From: Sphingomonas sp. NFR15
Lineage (GTDB): Bacteria; Pseudomonadota; Alphaproteobacteria; Sphingomonadales; Sphingomonadaceae
Reading direction: 5' to 3'
NCBI RefSeq assembly: GCF_900103265.1
Contig: NZ_FMWX01000003.1
Location: 186,001-250,000 of the forward strand
Length of the DNA stretch: 64,000 nt
Position 1 is the first letter of the stretch. Each line of letters begins with the position of its first letter. The notes under the pieces were generated by a model. The model did no database searches. It was not told the origin of the DNA and saw only the letters and a program-made list of their open reading frames with translations. This document shows positions 52,928 to 60,180 of the stretch, in pieces. Position numbers and translations under genes: made by a program.

Positions 52928-53530
52928 TCACGTCCGATAGAGTGCTCGGACGATCCGAGGCGTAGCGATCAGCCGGCGGCGATGATAGGCGTCGACGCCT
53001 TTCAAGACCGCAGTAGTCCCCGCGTGGTCGAACAGGACCGCGAGACCGCGAAGTTCTTCTTCCAGGCCGTCCAGAACCCGCGCTTCCGCCACGCGTGCGG
53101 CGGCCAGCCGATCACTCGCGTGGTCGACCTGTTCGCGATGTTCGGCATTGCTCGAGCGCGCCGCGAACAACTCGAAAAAGGCGCGCGTCGCGCGGTGCAG
53201 ATCGATCGGGAGCGCATCGGCGCTACGCGTCGCTGGGCCGTCGGACCACGCCCGCGCTATCAGCCGTATCAACTGCGCGTTCCAGACATAAAGATCCCGT
53301 AAGCCCGGCTCGGTGACGATCGGCAGATGGAACCCTTCATTGGCTCGGGTATAGACCAGCCGCTCGCCCTCGAGCCGATGTAACGCATCCCGCACCGGCG
53401 TCACGCTGCTACTGAGCTGATCGGCGATCGCGGCGGGTTCGAGCCGCTCGCCCGGCAGGATCTCTCCCGACAGGATGCACAATTTGAGCGCGTCGTAGAC
53501 GCGCCCGGCGGTAGCGCCGGCGGCGTTCAC
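52928..53530 (-). CDS. GntR-family transcriptional regulator of the lasso cluster
   Basis: 200 residues from a GTG overlapping the phyH stop (GTGA). Winged helix: R-V-Y-D-A-L-K-L-C-I-L-S-G-E-I-L-P-G-E-R-L, A-A-I-A-D-Q-L-S-S-S-V-T-P-V-R-D-A-L-H-R-L-E-G-E-R-L-V-Y-T-R; C-terminal all-helical effector domain of FadR/FCD-like type with His (D-L-H-R-A-T, A-Y-H-R-R-R). It sits immediately upstream of the precursor promoter. Effector unknown. Upstream in-frame codons belong to phyH, not to this protein. Confidence 0.87.
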   Translation of the reverse strand: MNAAGATAGRVYDALKLCILSGEILPGERLEPAAIADQLSSSVTPVRDALHRLEGERLVYTRANEGFHLPIVTEPGLRDLYVWNAQLIRLIARAWSDGPATRSADALPIDLHRATRAFFELFAARSSNAEHREQVDHASDRLAAARVAEARVLDGLEEELRGLAVLFDHAGTTAVLKGVDAYHRRRLIATPRIVRALYRT

Positions 53531-54405
53531 GACGCCTGGCGCTGGGCCTCGAGATAGACCGCCATCAGATCCTCTTGATCGGGGCGAAGCGCGTCGATCG
53601 CCGCTAAATGGTCGGGCACATCGTCCCGGAGGAGGACCGATGGACACTGACCTTCGAAATTGCCGAGATTTGGACGATGCTGGCGATAGCCGACCAGCGC
53701 GGCCAGCTCCGGCGCAAAATGGCGCGCGACGTCGGGCGGATAGGCGAGCCATTGGTTCTCATACGGTTTGAGCCAGCCGAGCGCATAGCCGACGACCAGA
53801 CCGCGCCGCACCACGCCCGTCCGATTGGCGCCGGCACCATGCAGCGTTGAACCGAGGAAAACGAGCGCCGCGCCCGGCGCCATTTCGGCGGCGAGCGGTG
53901 ATTCGCCCGGCTCCGCTTCCAGTGCGCGCGCACCATGGCTTCGCGGCCACACGATTGTCGCGCCGTTGTCGCTCGTGAAAGGCGTCAGCGGCCACATAAC
54001 GTTGACGAGATATTCGATCTTTCCGACCGGTCCGCGCCACATGTCCTGATCGCGGTGGGGGAGCTGCGCCGGTGCGCCGGAATGTACGGCGATCGCCTGG
54101 GTGGTGTTGAGCTGGATCCGATCGCACCAGGGGGAAAGCACCGCCTCGACGATACCGAGGATCAAACGGTGCTGAACCACCGCCGCCGCGTGCGGCGACC
54201 GGATGAGAAGGCGGCCGAACCGCTTCGTCATCGTGCCATAGAAGCCGCCCTGGCCGAACGGCGTGCGAGCGAAATCCCCGGCGAGGTCGGCATCGAGAGC
54301 GGCAACGATCGCAGGCGGTAGTGCGTCCGGAAGGATGCAATAGCCCTGAGCGATGAGATCGGCGGCGTGGCGGGTGATCTCGCGGGAGAGGTCGATCATT
54401 GTCAT
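53527..54405 (-). CDS. phytanoyl-CoA dioxygenase-family Fe(II)/2-oxoglutarate oxygenase
   Basis: 292 residues from the third of four near-by ATG codons (54405), six bases after GGGAGG. The facial triad is visible: H-R-D (P-H-R-D-Q-D-M-W) and distal His (S-T-L-H-G-A-G), with the 2-oxoglutarate Arg in V-V-R-R-G-L. Such genes are often found beside luxI in sphingomonads. Here it lies between luxI and gntR, overlapping gntR, so it could act on the AHL signal, on a fatty acid, or on the lasso peptide. Confidence 0.88.
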   Translation of the reverse strand: MTMIDLSREITRHAADLIAQGYCILPDALPPAIVAALDADLAGDFARTPFGQGGFYGTMTKRFGRLLIRSPHAAAVVQHRLILGIVEAVLSPWCDRIQLNTTQAIAVHSGAPAQLPHRDQDMWRGPVGKIEYLVNVMWPLTPFTSDNGATIVWPRSHGARALEAEPGESPLAAEMAPGAALVFLGSTLHGAGANRTGVVRRGLVVGYALGWLKPYENQWLAYPPDVARHFAPELAALVGYRQHRPNLGNFEGQCPSVLLRDDVPDHLAAIDALRPDQEDLMAVYLEAQRQAS

Positions 54406-54417
54406 GACCATCCTCCC

Positions 54418-55032
54418 TCAAGCGGCCGCAAGATGGTCGGTGCGCAAAGCGGAAGCGACACTGCGGCCGTTCGCAAGGAGGCCCGGTGTCTCCGGCGTGA
54501 TCTCGATGCGCAGTGCTCCCAGCATCGTGCCGTTGATCATCCGCGGCAGCCCGAGCGGCGTGCAACGCCAGCCGAATGCCAGGATCTGCTGGAACCAGCC
54601 CATCTCGGCGATCGCGCTATAGGTGGTGATGCCAGACGCCAGCGCGTGCTCGACCAACGCCGACACCAACGTGTCGCGCACCGTGCGCCGCTCGCGCGCG
54701 TGCAGCCGGCGATCGAGACAGAAGCGGGTGATCTCGAACGTATCGGCACCACGCGGCGGGCCACTGTCGCACAGCCCCGAAAAGACGCTGTCGAGAATGT
54801 GCGGTCGGGTCGTCGGCAGCAGTCGCGCTGATCCGAGATGCGTTCCGTCCGGCGCGGCCAGGATCAGATATGTCGCGTGGACATCGTCGAACTGGTCGAT
54901 CTCATAGCAACCATCGAGGACCGGGACGTCCCACTTGAGCAGGTCGACAAAGACGGATTTGCGCGCCGCAAACATCGAACGCAGGACAGCGTCCGAAACC
55001 GGGCGCGCGGCGGATTGAACAACATGCAGCAT
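54418..55032 (-). CDS. acyl-homoserine-lactone synthase (LuxI family)
   Basis: 204 residues from the ATG at 55032, which has GAAGGAG eight bases upstream. Conserved LuxI residues are present: M-F-A-A-R-K-S-V-F-V-D-L-L-K-W-D-V-P (Arg, Phe, Trp), E-I-D-Q-F-D-D (Asp), G-S-A-R-L-L-P-T and F-E-I-T-R-F-C (Glu, Arg). Makes an AHL from SAM and an acyl donor; chain length cannot be read. 55 bases downstream of luxR, same strand. Confidence 0.92.
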   Translation of the reverse strand: MLHVVQSAARPVSDAVLRSMFAARKSVFVDLLKWDVPVLDGCYEIDQFDDVHATYLILAAPDGTHLGSARLLPTTRPHILDSVFSGLCDSGPPRGADTFEITRFCLDRRLHARERRTVRDTLVSALVEHALASGITTYSAIAEMGWFQQILAFGWRCTPLGLPRMINGTMLGALRIEITPETPGLLANGRSVASALRTDHLAAA

Positions 55033-55088
55033 GTGACGGGCTCCTTCACCGTGATCGGCCAAGGGTCGCCCTGCTGCGGGTCAGCCCG

Positions 55089-55859
55089 CTATTCCGGAAA
55101 AGGGTTATATCGGCGGCGAAAGATATCGGAGAAGGTCAGCGTTCCGTCGAAGAGCGCCAGGATCACCAGATATGTCCGCTTGTTCACGCCGTATCGTTCG
55201 CAGGCTTGCTTGATATGGCGCGCGACAGTCTCTTCGCCGACGCCCAGGATCAAGCTGATCTCCCAGTCGCTCTTGCCCCGCGCGACCCAGAGCACGCAGT
55301 CGCGCTGGCGGTCGGTCAGCATCGGGCGCGGCGGCATTCGGAGGCCACTGCGCATCGCCCAAAGTCGTCGCGCGCCTTCGAACGCGAACATCCCCGCGAG
55401 TTGCGCCAGCGGCAGCATGTTGTGCGGGATCGGGCGACCGGCCTCGTTGGCGAACGAGCAGGAGCCCCGCGCCTCGCCCGGGACATGCGCCGGCACCGTG
55501 AAACCGTCGCCTATGCCCTGGTCGCGGCCAAGCGCCAGTACGCGGAGATCGTCACGCGTCAGCGGGATCATTTCGGGCATCCGCGACCAGGGGAAACCCA
55601 CGCTGGTCATGTGGCTTGCGCGGTGAACCGGATCCGACACCCCGAGCGCGTTGCGATCATAATAGTCAGCCCAGCGCCCCGGATAATTGTGCAGCCGTAT
55701 CGCACTGCCGCGCTCCGCGATGACATCGACATGATGCGTCAGCGCGAAATACTGGAAGCCGAGTTCAACGGTTATCGCCGTCATCGCGAGTCCAAGATCG
55801 TGAACGTTGCCGGCCGCCTCGACGACGCGCGTGAACTGCGCCGCCATCCTGTCCATGCC
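55089..55859 (-). CDS. LuxR-family AHL-responsive regulator
   Basis: 256 residues from the ATG at 55859 (55853 also possible). The autoinducer-binding domain has the invariant W-x-x-x-Y and D-P: Y-P-G-R-W-A-D-Y-Y-D-R-N-A-L-G-V-S-D-P-V; the C-terminal HTH is L-T-D-R-Q-R-D-C-V-L-W-V-A-R-G-K-S-D-W-E-I-S-L-I-L-G-V-G-E-E-T-V-A-R-H-I-K. First gene of the minus-strand arm that runs through luxI, phyH and gntR to the lasso genes. Confidence 0.92.
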   Translation of the reverse strand, partial: GMDRMAAQFTRVVEAAGNVHDLGLAMTAITVELGFQYFALTHHVDVIAERGSAIRLHNYPGRWADYYDRNALGVSDPVHRASHMTSVGFPWSRMPEMIPLTRDDLRVLALGRDQGIGDGFTVPAHVPGEARGSCSFANEAGRPIPHNMLPLAQLAGMFAFEGARRLWAMRSGLRMPPRPMLTDRQRDCVLWVARGKSDWEISLILGVGEETVARHIKQACERYGVNKRTYLVILALFDGTLTFSDIFRRRYNPFPE

Positions 55860-55884
55860 CATAGGGCACCAACGCGGTCCGGAG

Positions 55885-55959
55885 CGGTGTCTCAAGCCAC
55901 CGGACGCCCCTGGGCCGCCCTTTCCTCATCTCTGAGGCCGGAAAACGGTGTCTCAAGCC
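55885..55959. promoter_or_regulatory. direct repeat upstream of luxR
   Basis: The 14-mer CGGTGTCTCAAGCC occurs twice, at 55885-55898 and 55946-55959, exactly 61 bases apart, both followed by a CCGG-containing stretch. It lies just upstream of the luxR start. A pair of regulator sites on about the same DNA face (about six turns) is one reading. It does not look like a classical dyad lux box. Confidence 0.4.
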
Positions 55960-56115
55960 GTCGTCCGGCAAGTTGCGTCAGGCGAACATCGTATCACGCT
56001 CGCAGCTGCAAAGAACCTGCTTGTCGGCGAATCGCATCAGTGGCGCGCCAGATCGTTACGGATGCGATGTGAATAGCCGGAAGATCGCCGCGACTCGGCG
56101 TGAGCGCAAGAACGC

Positions 56116-56902
56116 GTGACGCGATATGGGCCTCCGCGCCCGGGGTTCGACTGGCGCGATCCGCGGCCCTACTCCAGCTTGCGTGGCATCGATCGGGCCG
56201 GGCTGATGTGGGAATGGCTGCGCCGCGATCCCTGCTATGTCGGCTGGTACACGCGCGCCAGCACCGCAACGCGCGGCGCCGACGACGCCATGCCCTGGGG
56301 GCTGCACTTTCGCGGAACATCCCGACCTCCCGGCCCCGGAGGCGCGGCTCATCTGGCATGCCGATCTCGATCCCGGGACAATCGGCGTCACCGCCATCCC
56401 CGCCGATCCGTCGAACCCCGACAGCATCCGCGTGGGCCGGATCGAACCGTGGCTTGCGATCGCGATCGACACAGCCGGGCGCGAGCACGCCGTCCTGTCC
56501 GACGGCTGGCGCCATATCCGGCTCGACATTGAGGAGGGGCAGTTGGCAGGCCAGGAGGCGGTCCTGCTACACTATCGGATGTACGGCCTGACCTCGGCCG
56601 AAACCCGGTTGCTGCCGCTGCGGCGATTTTTCGATCTGTGCCGCCATCGCCGGTTCACGCGGTCTTTGTTCCCCCGCGATCCCTGGATTGATCGCGGGAT
56701 CGACATACTGCGGGTGCATGATGCCCTGGAGGACGGCGCAAGCCAGCGCGAGATCGGCATGGCGCTGTTCGGCGACGAGCGGATCGAGCGCGATTGGGCT
56801 GAAACTTCTGATTCGCTCCGTTCACGGGTGCGCCGACTGGTCCGTGAGGCCAGGACGATGGCGCACGGCGGTTATCGCCAGTTGATGCGGCGCAGGCGCT
56901 GA
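56116..56902 (+). pseudogene. frameshifted DUF6499/DUF2285 regulatory protein
   Basis: The first frame (GTG at 56116) gives the DUF6499 domain: P-G-F-D-W-R-D-P-R-P-Y-S-S-L-R-G-I-D-R-A-G-L-M-W-E-W-L-R-R-D-P-C-Y-V-G-W-Y, ending W-G-L-H-F. The natural continuation A-E-H-P-D-L-P-A-P-E-A-R-L-I-W-H-A-D-L-D and the DUF2285 domain are in the next frame. One extra C after CACTTT at about 56309 explains it. In intact homologues both parts are one protein next to the HTH/replication genes of conjugative elements. Confidence 0.75.
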
Positions 56903-56990
56903 TTTGCCGGTTCACCGCGTGACAGCGGCGACGCCTATACCCGTCAAAGTCCAGTTGAGTTCGGCGTGCCGCCAATTTGAAGACACGACA

Positions 56991-57253
56991 TCAGCCCAGC
57001 AGCAGATCGAGACCCATGTCGGGCAAGATCCACCACTCGACGATCCAGTCAGGCCTGATGTCAAAACCTTGGCTGCGGAGCGCATCGGCATCCCTTGCGT
57101 GCAGTCGCCCTTTGCAGCCGTGGCTTCCCGTTCCATAAAGTTCACTACGACCACTTCTTCCTTTCGCCCGAGCACGTGAACATAGGGTGGATCACGACCC
57201 CGCAGGTGCGTTGTCTGATCGATGCGGATGTCTTTCTCAAAACGTCTGTCAAT
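56991..57253 (-). pseudogene. frameshifted small gene, possible DUF4160-like
   Basis: The minus strand reads R-R-F-E-K-D-I-R-I-D-Q-T-T-H-L-R-G-R-D-P, then P-Y-V-H-V-L-G-R-K-E-E-V-V-V-V-N-F, and after a -1 shift near 57127 G-T-G-S-H-G-C-K-G-R-L-H-A-R-D-A-D-A-L-R and D-W-I-V-E-W-W-I-L-P-D-M-G-L-D-L-L-L-G, stop at 56991. R-D-P-P-Y-V-H-V resembles the DUF4160 opening. No ATG start is left in frame. Third member of a coupled row with the two genes above it. Confidence 0.45.
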
Positions 57254-57386
57254 AAATTACCCTCGTCAGCCACAGGATCTGGCAAAGATCCTCAGTGATC
57301 TTGACATCTTCCACGAGAGGAATCTCATTTCCGGCGTCTTCAACGATGTCGATGAGCTTTCGGATAAGATCCGAACTCCTGCTCAT
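57249..57386 (-). CDS. small protein coupled to the DUF1413-like gene
   Basis: 45 residues: M-S-R-S-S-D-L-I-R-K-L-I-D-I-V-E-D-A-G-N, then E-I-P-L-V-E-D-V-K-I-T-E-D-L-C-Q-I-L-W-L-T. The ATG overlaps the stop of the upstream gene (ATGA). No family recognised. Tight coupling and sensible composition argue for a real gene; it could be one half of a toxin-antitoxin-like pair or a small helical regulator. Confidence 0.5.
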   Translation of the reverse strand: MSRSSDLIRKLIDIVEDAGNEIPLVEDVKITEDLCQILWLTRVIY

Positions 57387-57751
57387 GCGCTGTCCCCGTG
57401 GCGCACATAGTATTGGTGGTTCGATGATGACTTGTGGATCGCCCTGATTCCATCCACAGCGGCGTCAACTTCAGCTTTGAACATCTTTCCGGCACGCAGA
57501 CGGGCGCCCTTGCTGAAGGCATCCCATCGCGCCGGCGGGAACAACTCCTGCAACCTGAACGGAACCCCCGCCGGCTTCTTGAGAGCAAGGCGCAACGCCC
57601 GCCGCTTGATTTCGCCAGCCTCCCGCTCATCGTCGAGCACACCGCACTTTTTGAGGAAGAGCGCCGAGATGCTCGGTAAGCCTTCAGCCTTCCGTTTGCT
57701 AGCGAGCGATGCATAGGTTTGCTCGTCGACTATCGTCTTGATCATCTTCAT
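57383..57751 (-). CDS. DUF1413-like protein
   Basis: 122 residues. N-terminal half (M-K-M-I-K-T-I-V-D-E-Q-T-Y-A-S-L-A-S-K-R-K-A-E-G-L-P-S-I-S-A-L-F) resembles a ribbon-helix-helix or helical adaptor; the C-terminal half F-R-L-Q-E-L-F-P-P-A-R-W-D-A-F-S-K-G-A-R-L-R-A-G-K-M-F-K-A-E-V fits the DUF1413 pattern (F-x-L-x-x-L-F, W, G-x-R-x-x-x-G-x-x-F). These are short proteins of mobile elements, function unknown. Confidence 0.6.
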   Translation of the reverse strand: MKMIKTIVDEQTYASLASKRKAEGLPSISALFLKKCGVLDDEREAGEIKRRALRLALKKPAGVPFRLQELFPPARWDAFSKGARLRAGKMFKAEVDAAVDGIRAIHKSSSNHQYYVRHGDSA

Positions 57752-58604
57752 TTCACTGGTACCTTAATTATCATAGTGCCCTAATATATGTCTGGACAGT
57801 CCACAAGGCCGTTTCGTTGGCAGCACACACTGAAATTGCCGCTGTGCCTGTTGCAGCGGCGATGGGATCGGGGGCGGTTAAGCTGCTTCGTCAGACCTGT
57901 CGCACAGCCGGCATCGCCGTGATCCGAAACAGATACCGTGTGATTATGGGGCTGGCGCCTCGCGCCGGTGAAGCGGCGCGACCGCGCTCTACGGCTCGAA
58001 GCCAGCTTCTCGCCGCCGAGCCCCGTTGCCGGGTCTCGGCCTGGCGGTAACGATCGGCTGGCGCGGATCAGCGTCCGCTGACCTGATGGAGCGGGGCTGA
58101 GGACGCACACTGCCGGACTGCTGCGGGGGGCACCCCACAAAGTAGTACTTTGTGGGGTGCCCCCCGCAGCCGGACAGGGTGCGGCGCCTGATGGCGGCCC
58201 CGCAGGCACTCCGGCCTCTCGGTCGGGCGGTGCGCCCGGTTTCGCGGCCGGTCGACGGTTGCCGCCCTGGCTTTGCGAAGCCCGACCCTGCACCGCTCAT
58301 CCGCCCGCGCCGGCCGGGGGGCCAGCTATTGTTGGCGGCGGCTACGCCGCCGGGAAGTGCTGCGGTCGCCGCTGGCGCGGCGGCGCTGTTGGTGGCCTCT
58401 CCCGGTGCCGCGGGAGTGGGCGGCGCTCCCTGCTAGGCCCGCTCGCGTCCCCGGCAAGCCGGGCTGCGCCCGGCTCCTTCACTTACGTTGCGGCCCTTCG
58501 GGTGCCGGGTCCGCTCAAGCGGTCCTCTCCGGTTCGCATCTTGCCGCCCACCCCCGCTTCCGGGGGAGGCCATGGTGGTTTTGAGGCGGTGCAGGAGGTA
58601 AACA
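57752..58604. other. structured intergenic region upstream of ardC
   Basis: No gene is supported despite several open high-GC frames. It is rich in inverted repeats: the 51-bp palindrome at 58120-58170, GCCGGGC-TGC-GCCCGGC near 58455-58475 and CCCCCG-CTTC-CGGGGG near 58550-58566. The last 20 bases hold a strong ribosome site (AGGAGG) for ardC. It may contain a transfer or single-strand-acting element (inference). Confidence 0.45.
58120..58170. repeat. 51-bp near-perfect palindrome
   Basis: Two 25-base arms, exact complements, around a single G at 58145. The centre reads CACAAAGTA-G-TACTTTGTG and the outer part GCTGCGGGGGGCACCCC on the left arm. Such a long exact palindrome is rare outside transposon ends, strong bidirectional terminators and single-strand recognition sites. 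It lies 434 bases upstream of ardC, in the part of the element where transfer-related elements are usual. Confidence 0.8.
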
Positions 58605-59684
58605 ATGCGTGCTCCCACGACCGTCCGCGCGCGCGGCAAGGGCCGGAAATCCTCGGCATCCAGTGCCGGAACACCAACCCCGGCCAAGACGGGGACAGAG
58701 CCCGAAACGACCCGCCTGAACCTTTACGACGAGGTGACGGCGCGGATCATCGCCGAGCTTGAGGCAGGCCGCTTCCCTTGGGCGCAGCCTTGGGGCCGTC
58801 CGGGCGGGACAGCGCCCGGACTGCCCCACAATGCACTGACCGCACGCCATTACTCCGGCGTCAATGTGCTGATCCTGTGGGGCGCAGTCATCGAGCATGG
58901 CTTTCCCTCGCAGGGCTGGCTTACGTTCAAGCAGGCGCTTGAGGCGGGCGGCTGCGTTCGCAGGGGCGAGCGCGGCACCACCGTCGTCTATGCCGACCGC
59001 TTCACCCCCGAAGCCGAAAAGGCGCGCGCCGTCGAAACCGGCGGCGACGCAAAGACCATTCCGTTCCTGAAACGCTTTACTGTGTTCAACGTCGCGCAGT
59101 GCGAGGGATTGCGCCCCGGCCTCGCACCCGATCCGGTCCCCTTGCCCGCGCGCCAGATCGTGCCGGTCGCCGAGGAAGTGATCGCGGCGAGCGGCATCGA
59201 GTTCCGCGTCGGCGGCGACCGCGCCTTTTACGTGCCCGCGCAGGATTATGTGCAAGTGCCGCCGCAACCGGCCTTTTTCGAGCAGATCAACTATTACCGG
59301 ACCTGCCTGCACGAACTTTGTCACGGCAGCGGCCACACGTCGCGGCTGAACCGGAACCTCGCGGGCAGCTTCGGATCGAAGGAGTATGCCCGCGAGGAAT
59401 TGATTGCCGAAATGGGTTCGGCCTTTCTCTGCGCGGCCCTCGGCATCGTCCCGACCGTCCGCCACGCCGATTATCTCGGCAGTTGGCTGGACGTGCTGCG
59501 CGAGGATAACCGCGCGATCTTCCGCGCCGCCAGCGCCGCGAGCAAGGCCGCCGACTGGCTGCTGGCGCGGCACGCCGCAGCCCGAGCCGAGGCTACCCGA
59601 GACGAAACCGGCGAACGGAGGGCGACGACGCCCAAGGTTCCGGCGATGCGCAGCATCGTTGGAATGGCGGAGGAGGGGGCATGA
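58605..59684 (+). CDS. ardC: ArdC-family antirestriction protein
   Basis: 359 residues after AGGAGG. N-terminal ssDNA-binding domain (N-L-Y-D-E-V-T-A-R-I-I-A-E-L-E-A-G-R-F-P-W, G-Q-P-like W-G-R-P-G-G, N-A-L-T-A-R-H-Y-S-G-V-N) and C-terminal zincin peptidase with H-E-L-C-H-G-S-G-H. Its relatives protect incoming single-stranded plasmid DNA from restriction. Coupled to the DUF2958 gene by ATGA overlap. Confidence 0.92.
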   Translation: MRAPTTVRARGKGRKSSASSAGTPTPAKTGTEPETTRLNLYDEVTARIIAELEAGRFPWAQPWGRPGGTAPGLPHNALTARHYSGVNVLILWGAVIEHGFPSQGWLTFKQALEAGGCVRRGERGTTVVYADRFTPEAEKARAVETGGDAKTIPFLKRFTVFNVAQCEGLRPGLAPDPVPLPARQIVPVAEEVIAASGIEFRVGGDRAFYVPAQDYVQVPPQPAFFEQINYYRTCLHELCHGSGHTSRLNRNLAGSFGSKEYAREELIAEMGSAFLCAALGIVPTVRHADYLGSWLDVLREDNRAIFRAASAASKAADWLLARHAAARAEATRDETGERRATTPKVPAMRSIVGMAEEGA

Positions 59685-60097
59685 TCCTGCTCACCCCCGA
59701 GCTTCACGCCGGGCTGCGCGTGAATGCCAACCGCTCCGCCGAGAGCGATCATGATCCCGCCCCGGCCGTCAAATTCTTCAACCCGCTGGGCGCGGCGACA
59801 TGGCTTGCGACCGAGCTTTATGACGATGACGACACCCTGTTTGGGCTGGCCGATCTTGGTTTCGGTTGCCCCGAACTTGGCTGTTTCAGCCTGTCCGAAC
59901 TGGCGGGCATCCGGCTGTCGTTCGGCCTCGGCATCGAGCGCGATATCGGCTTTGCGACGACCGTCAGCCTGTCGGTCTGGGCTGATACCGCGCGCCGCGC
60001 CGGATCGATCAGCCAAGCCCAATCCATCATCTGGCGCATCGAGTCCGCGCCGATCCCCGAGCTTCCGACCGATCCCAAGCAGGTGAAAGGCGGATGA
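59681..60097 (+). CDS. DUF2958-domain protein
   Basis: 138 residues. The family pattern is complete: L-L-T-P-E-L-H-A-G-L-R-V-N-A, P-A-V-K-F-F-N-P-L-G-A-A-T-W-L-A-T-E-L, D-T-L-F-G-L-A-D-L-G-F-G-C-P-E-L-G. Found almost only next to ArdC and ParB genes on conjugative elements. Function unknown. Confidence 0.9.
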   Translation: MILLTPELHAGLRVNANRSAESDHDPAPAVKFFNPLGAATWLATELYDDDDTLFGLADLGFGCPELGCFSLSELAGIRLSFGLGIERDIGFATTVSLSVWADTARRAGSISQAQSIIWRIESAPIPELPTDPKQVKGG

Positions 60098-60124
60098 CGC
60101 GCGGCGCGTAACGCCGCTTTGCAA

Positions 60125-60161
60125 GCCGGTCCGCCAACCCCGGAAAGAGCGACGGACCGGC
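60125..60161 (+). promoter_or_regulatory. stem-loop in the parB leader
   Basis: GCCGGTCCG and CGGACCGGC form a perfect 9-bp stem around 19 bases, ending 13 bases before the AAGGAG site of parB. Could be a 5'-UTR control element or the end of the ardC transcript; no T-run follows. Confidence 0.4.
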
Positions 60162-60180
60162 ACTCACAAGGAGTGCTGAC

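Noticed and set aside
53531..53752. 74-codon N-terminal extension of the GntR protein
   Set aside because: It would lie inside the phyH coding region and is Arg/Pro/Ser-rich without homology; the GTG at 53530 overlapping the phyH stop is the better start.
57781..58293. 170-codon minus-strand frame upstream of ardC
   Set aside because: Pro/Arg/Gly-rich, runs through the 51-bp palindrome, no ribosome site; treated as non-coding.
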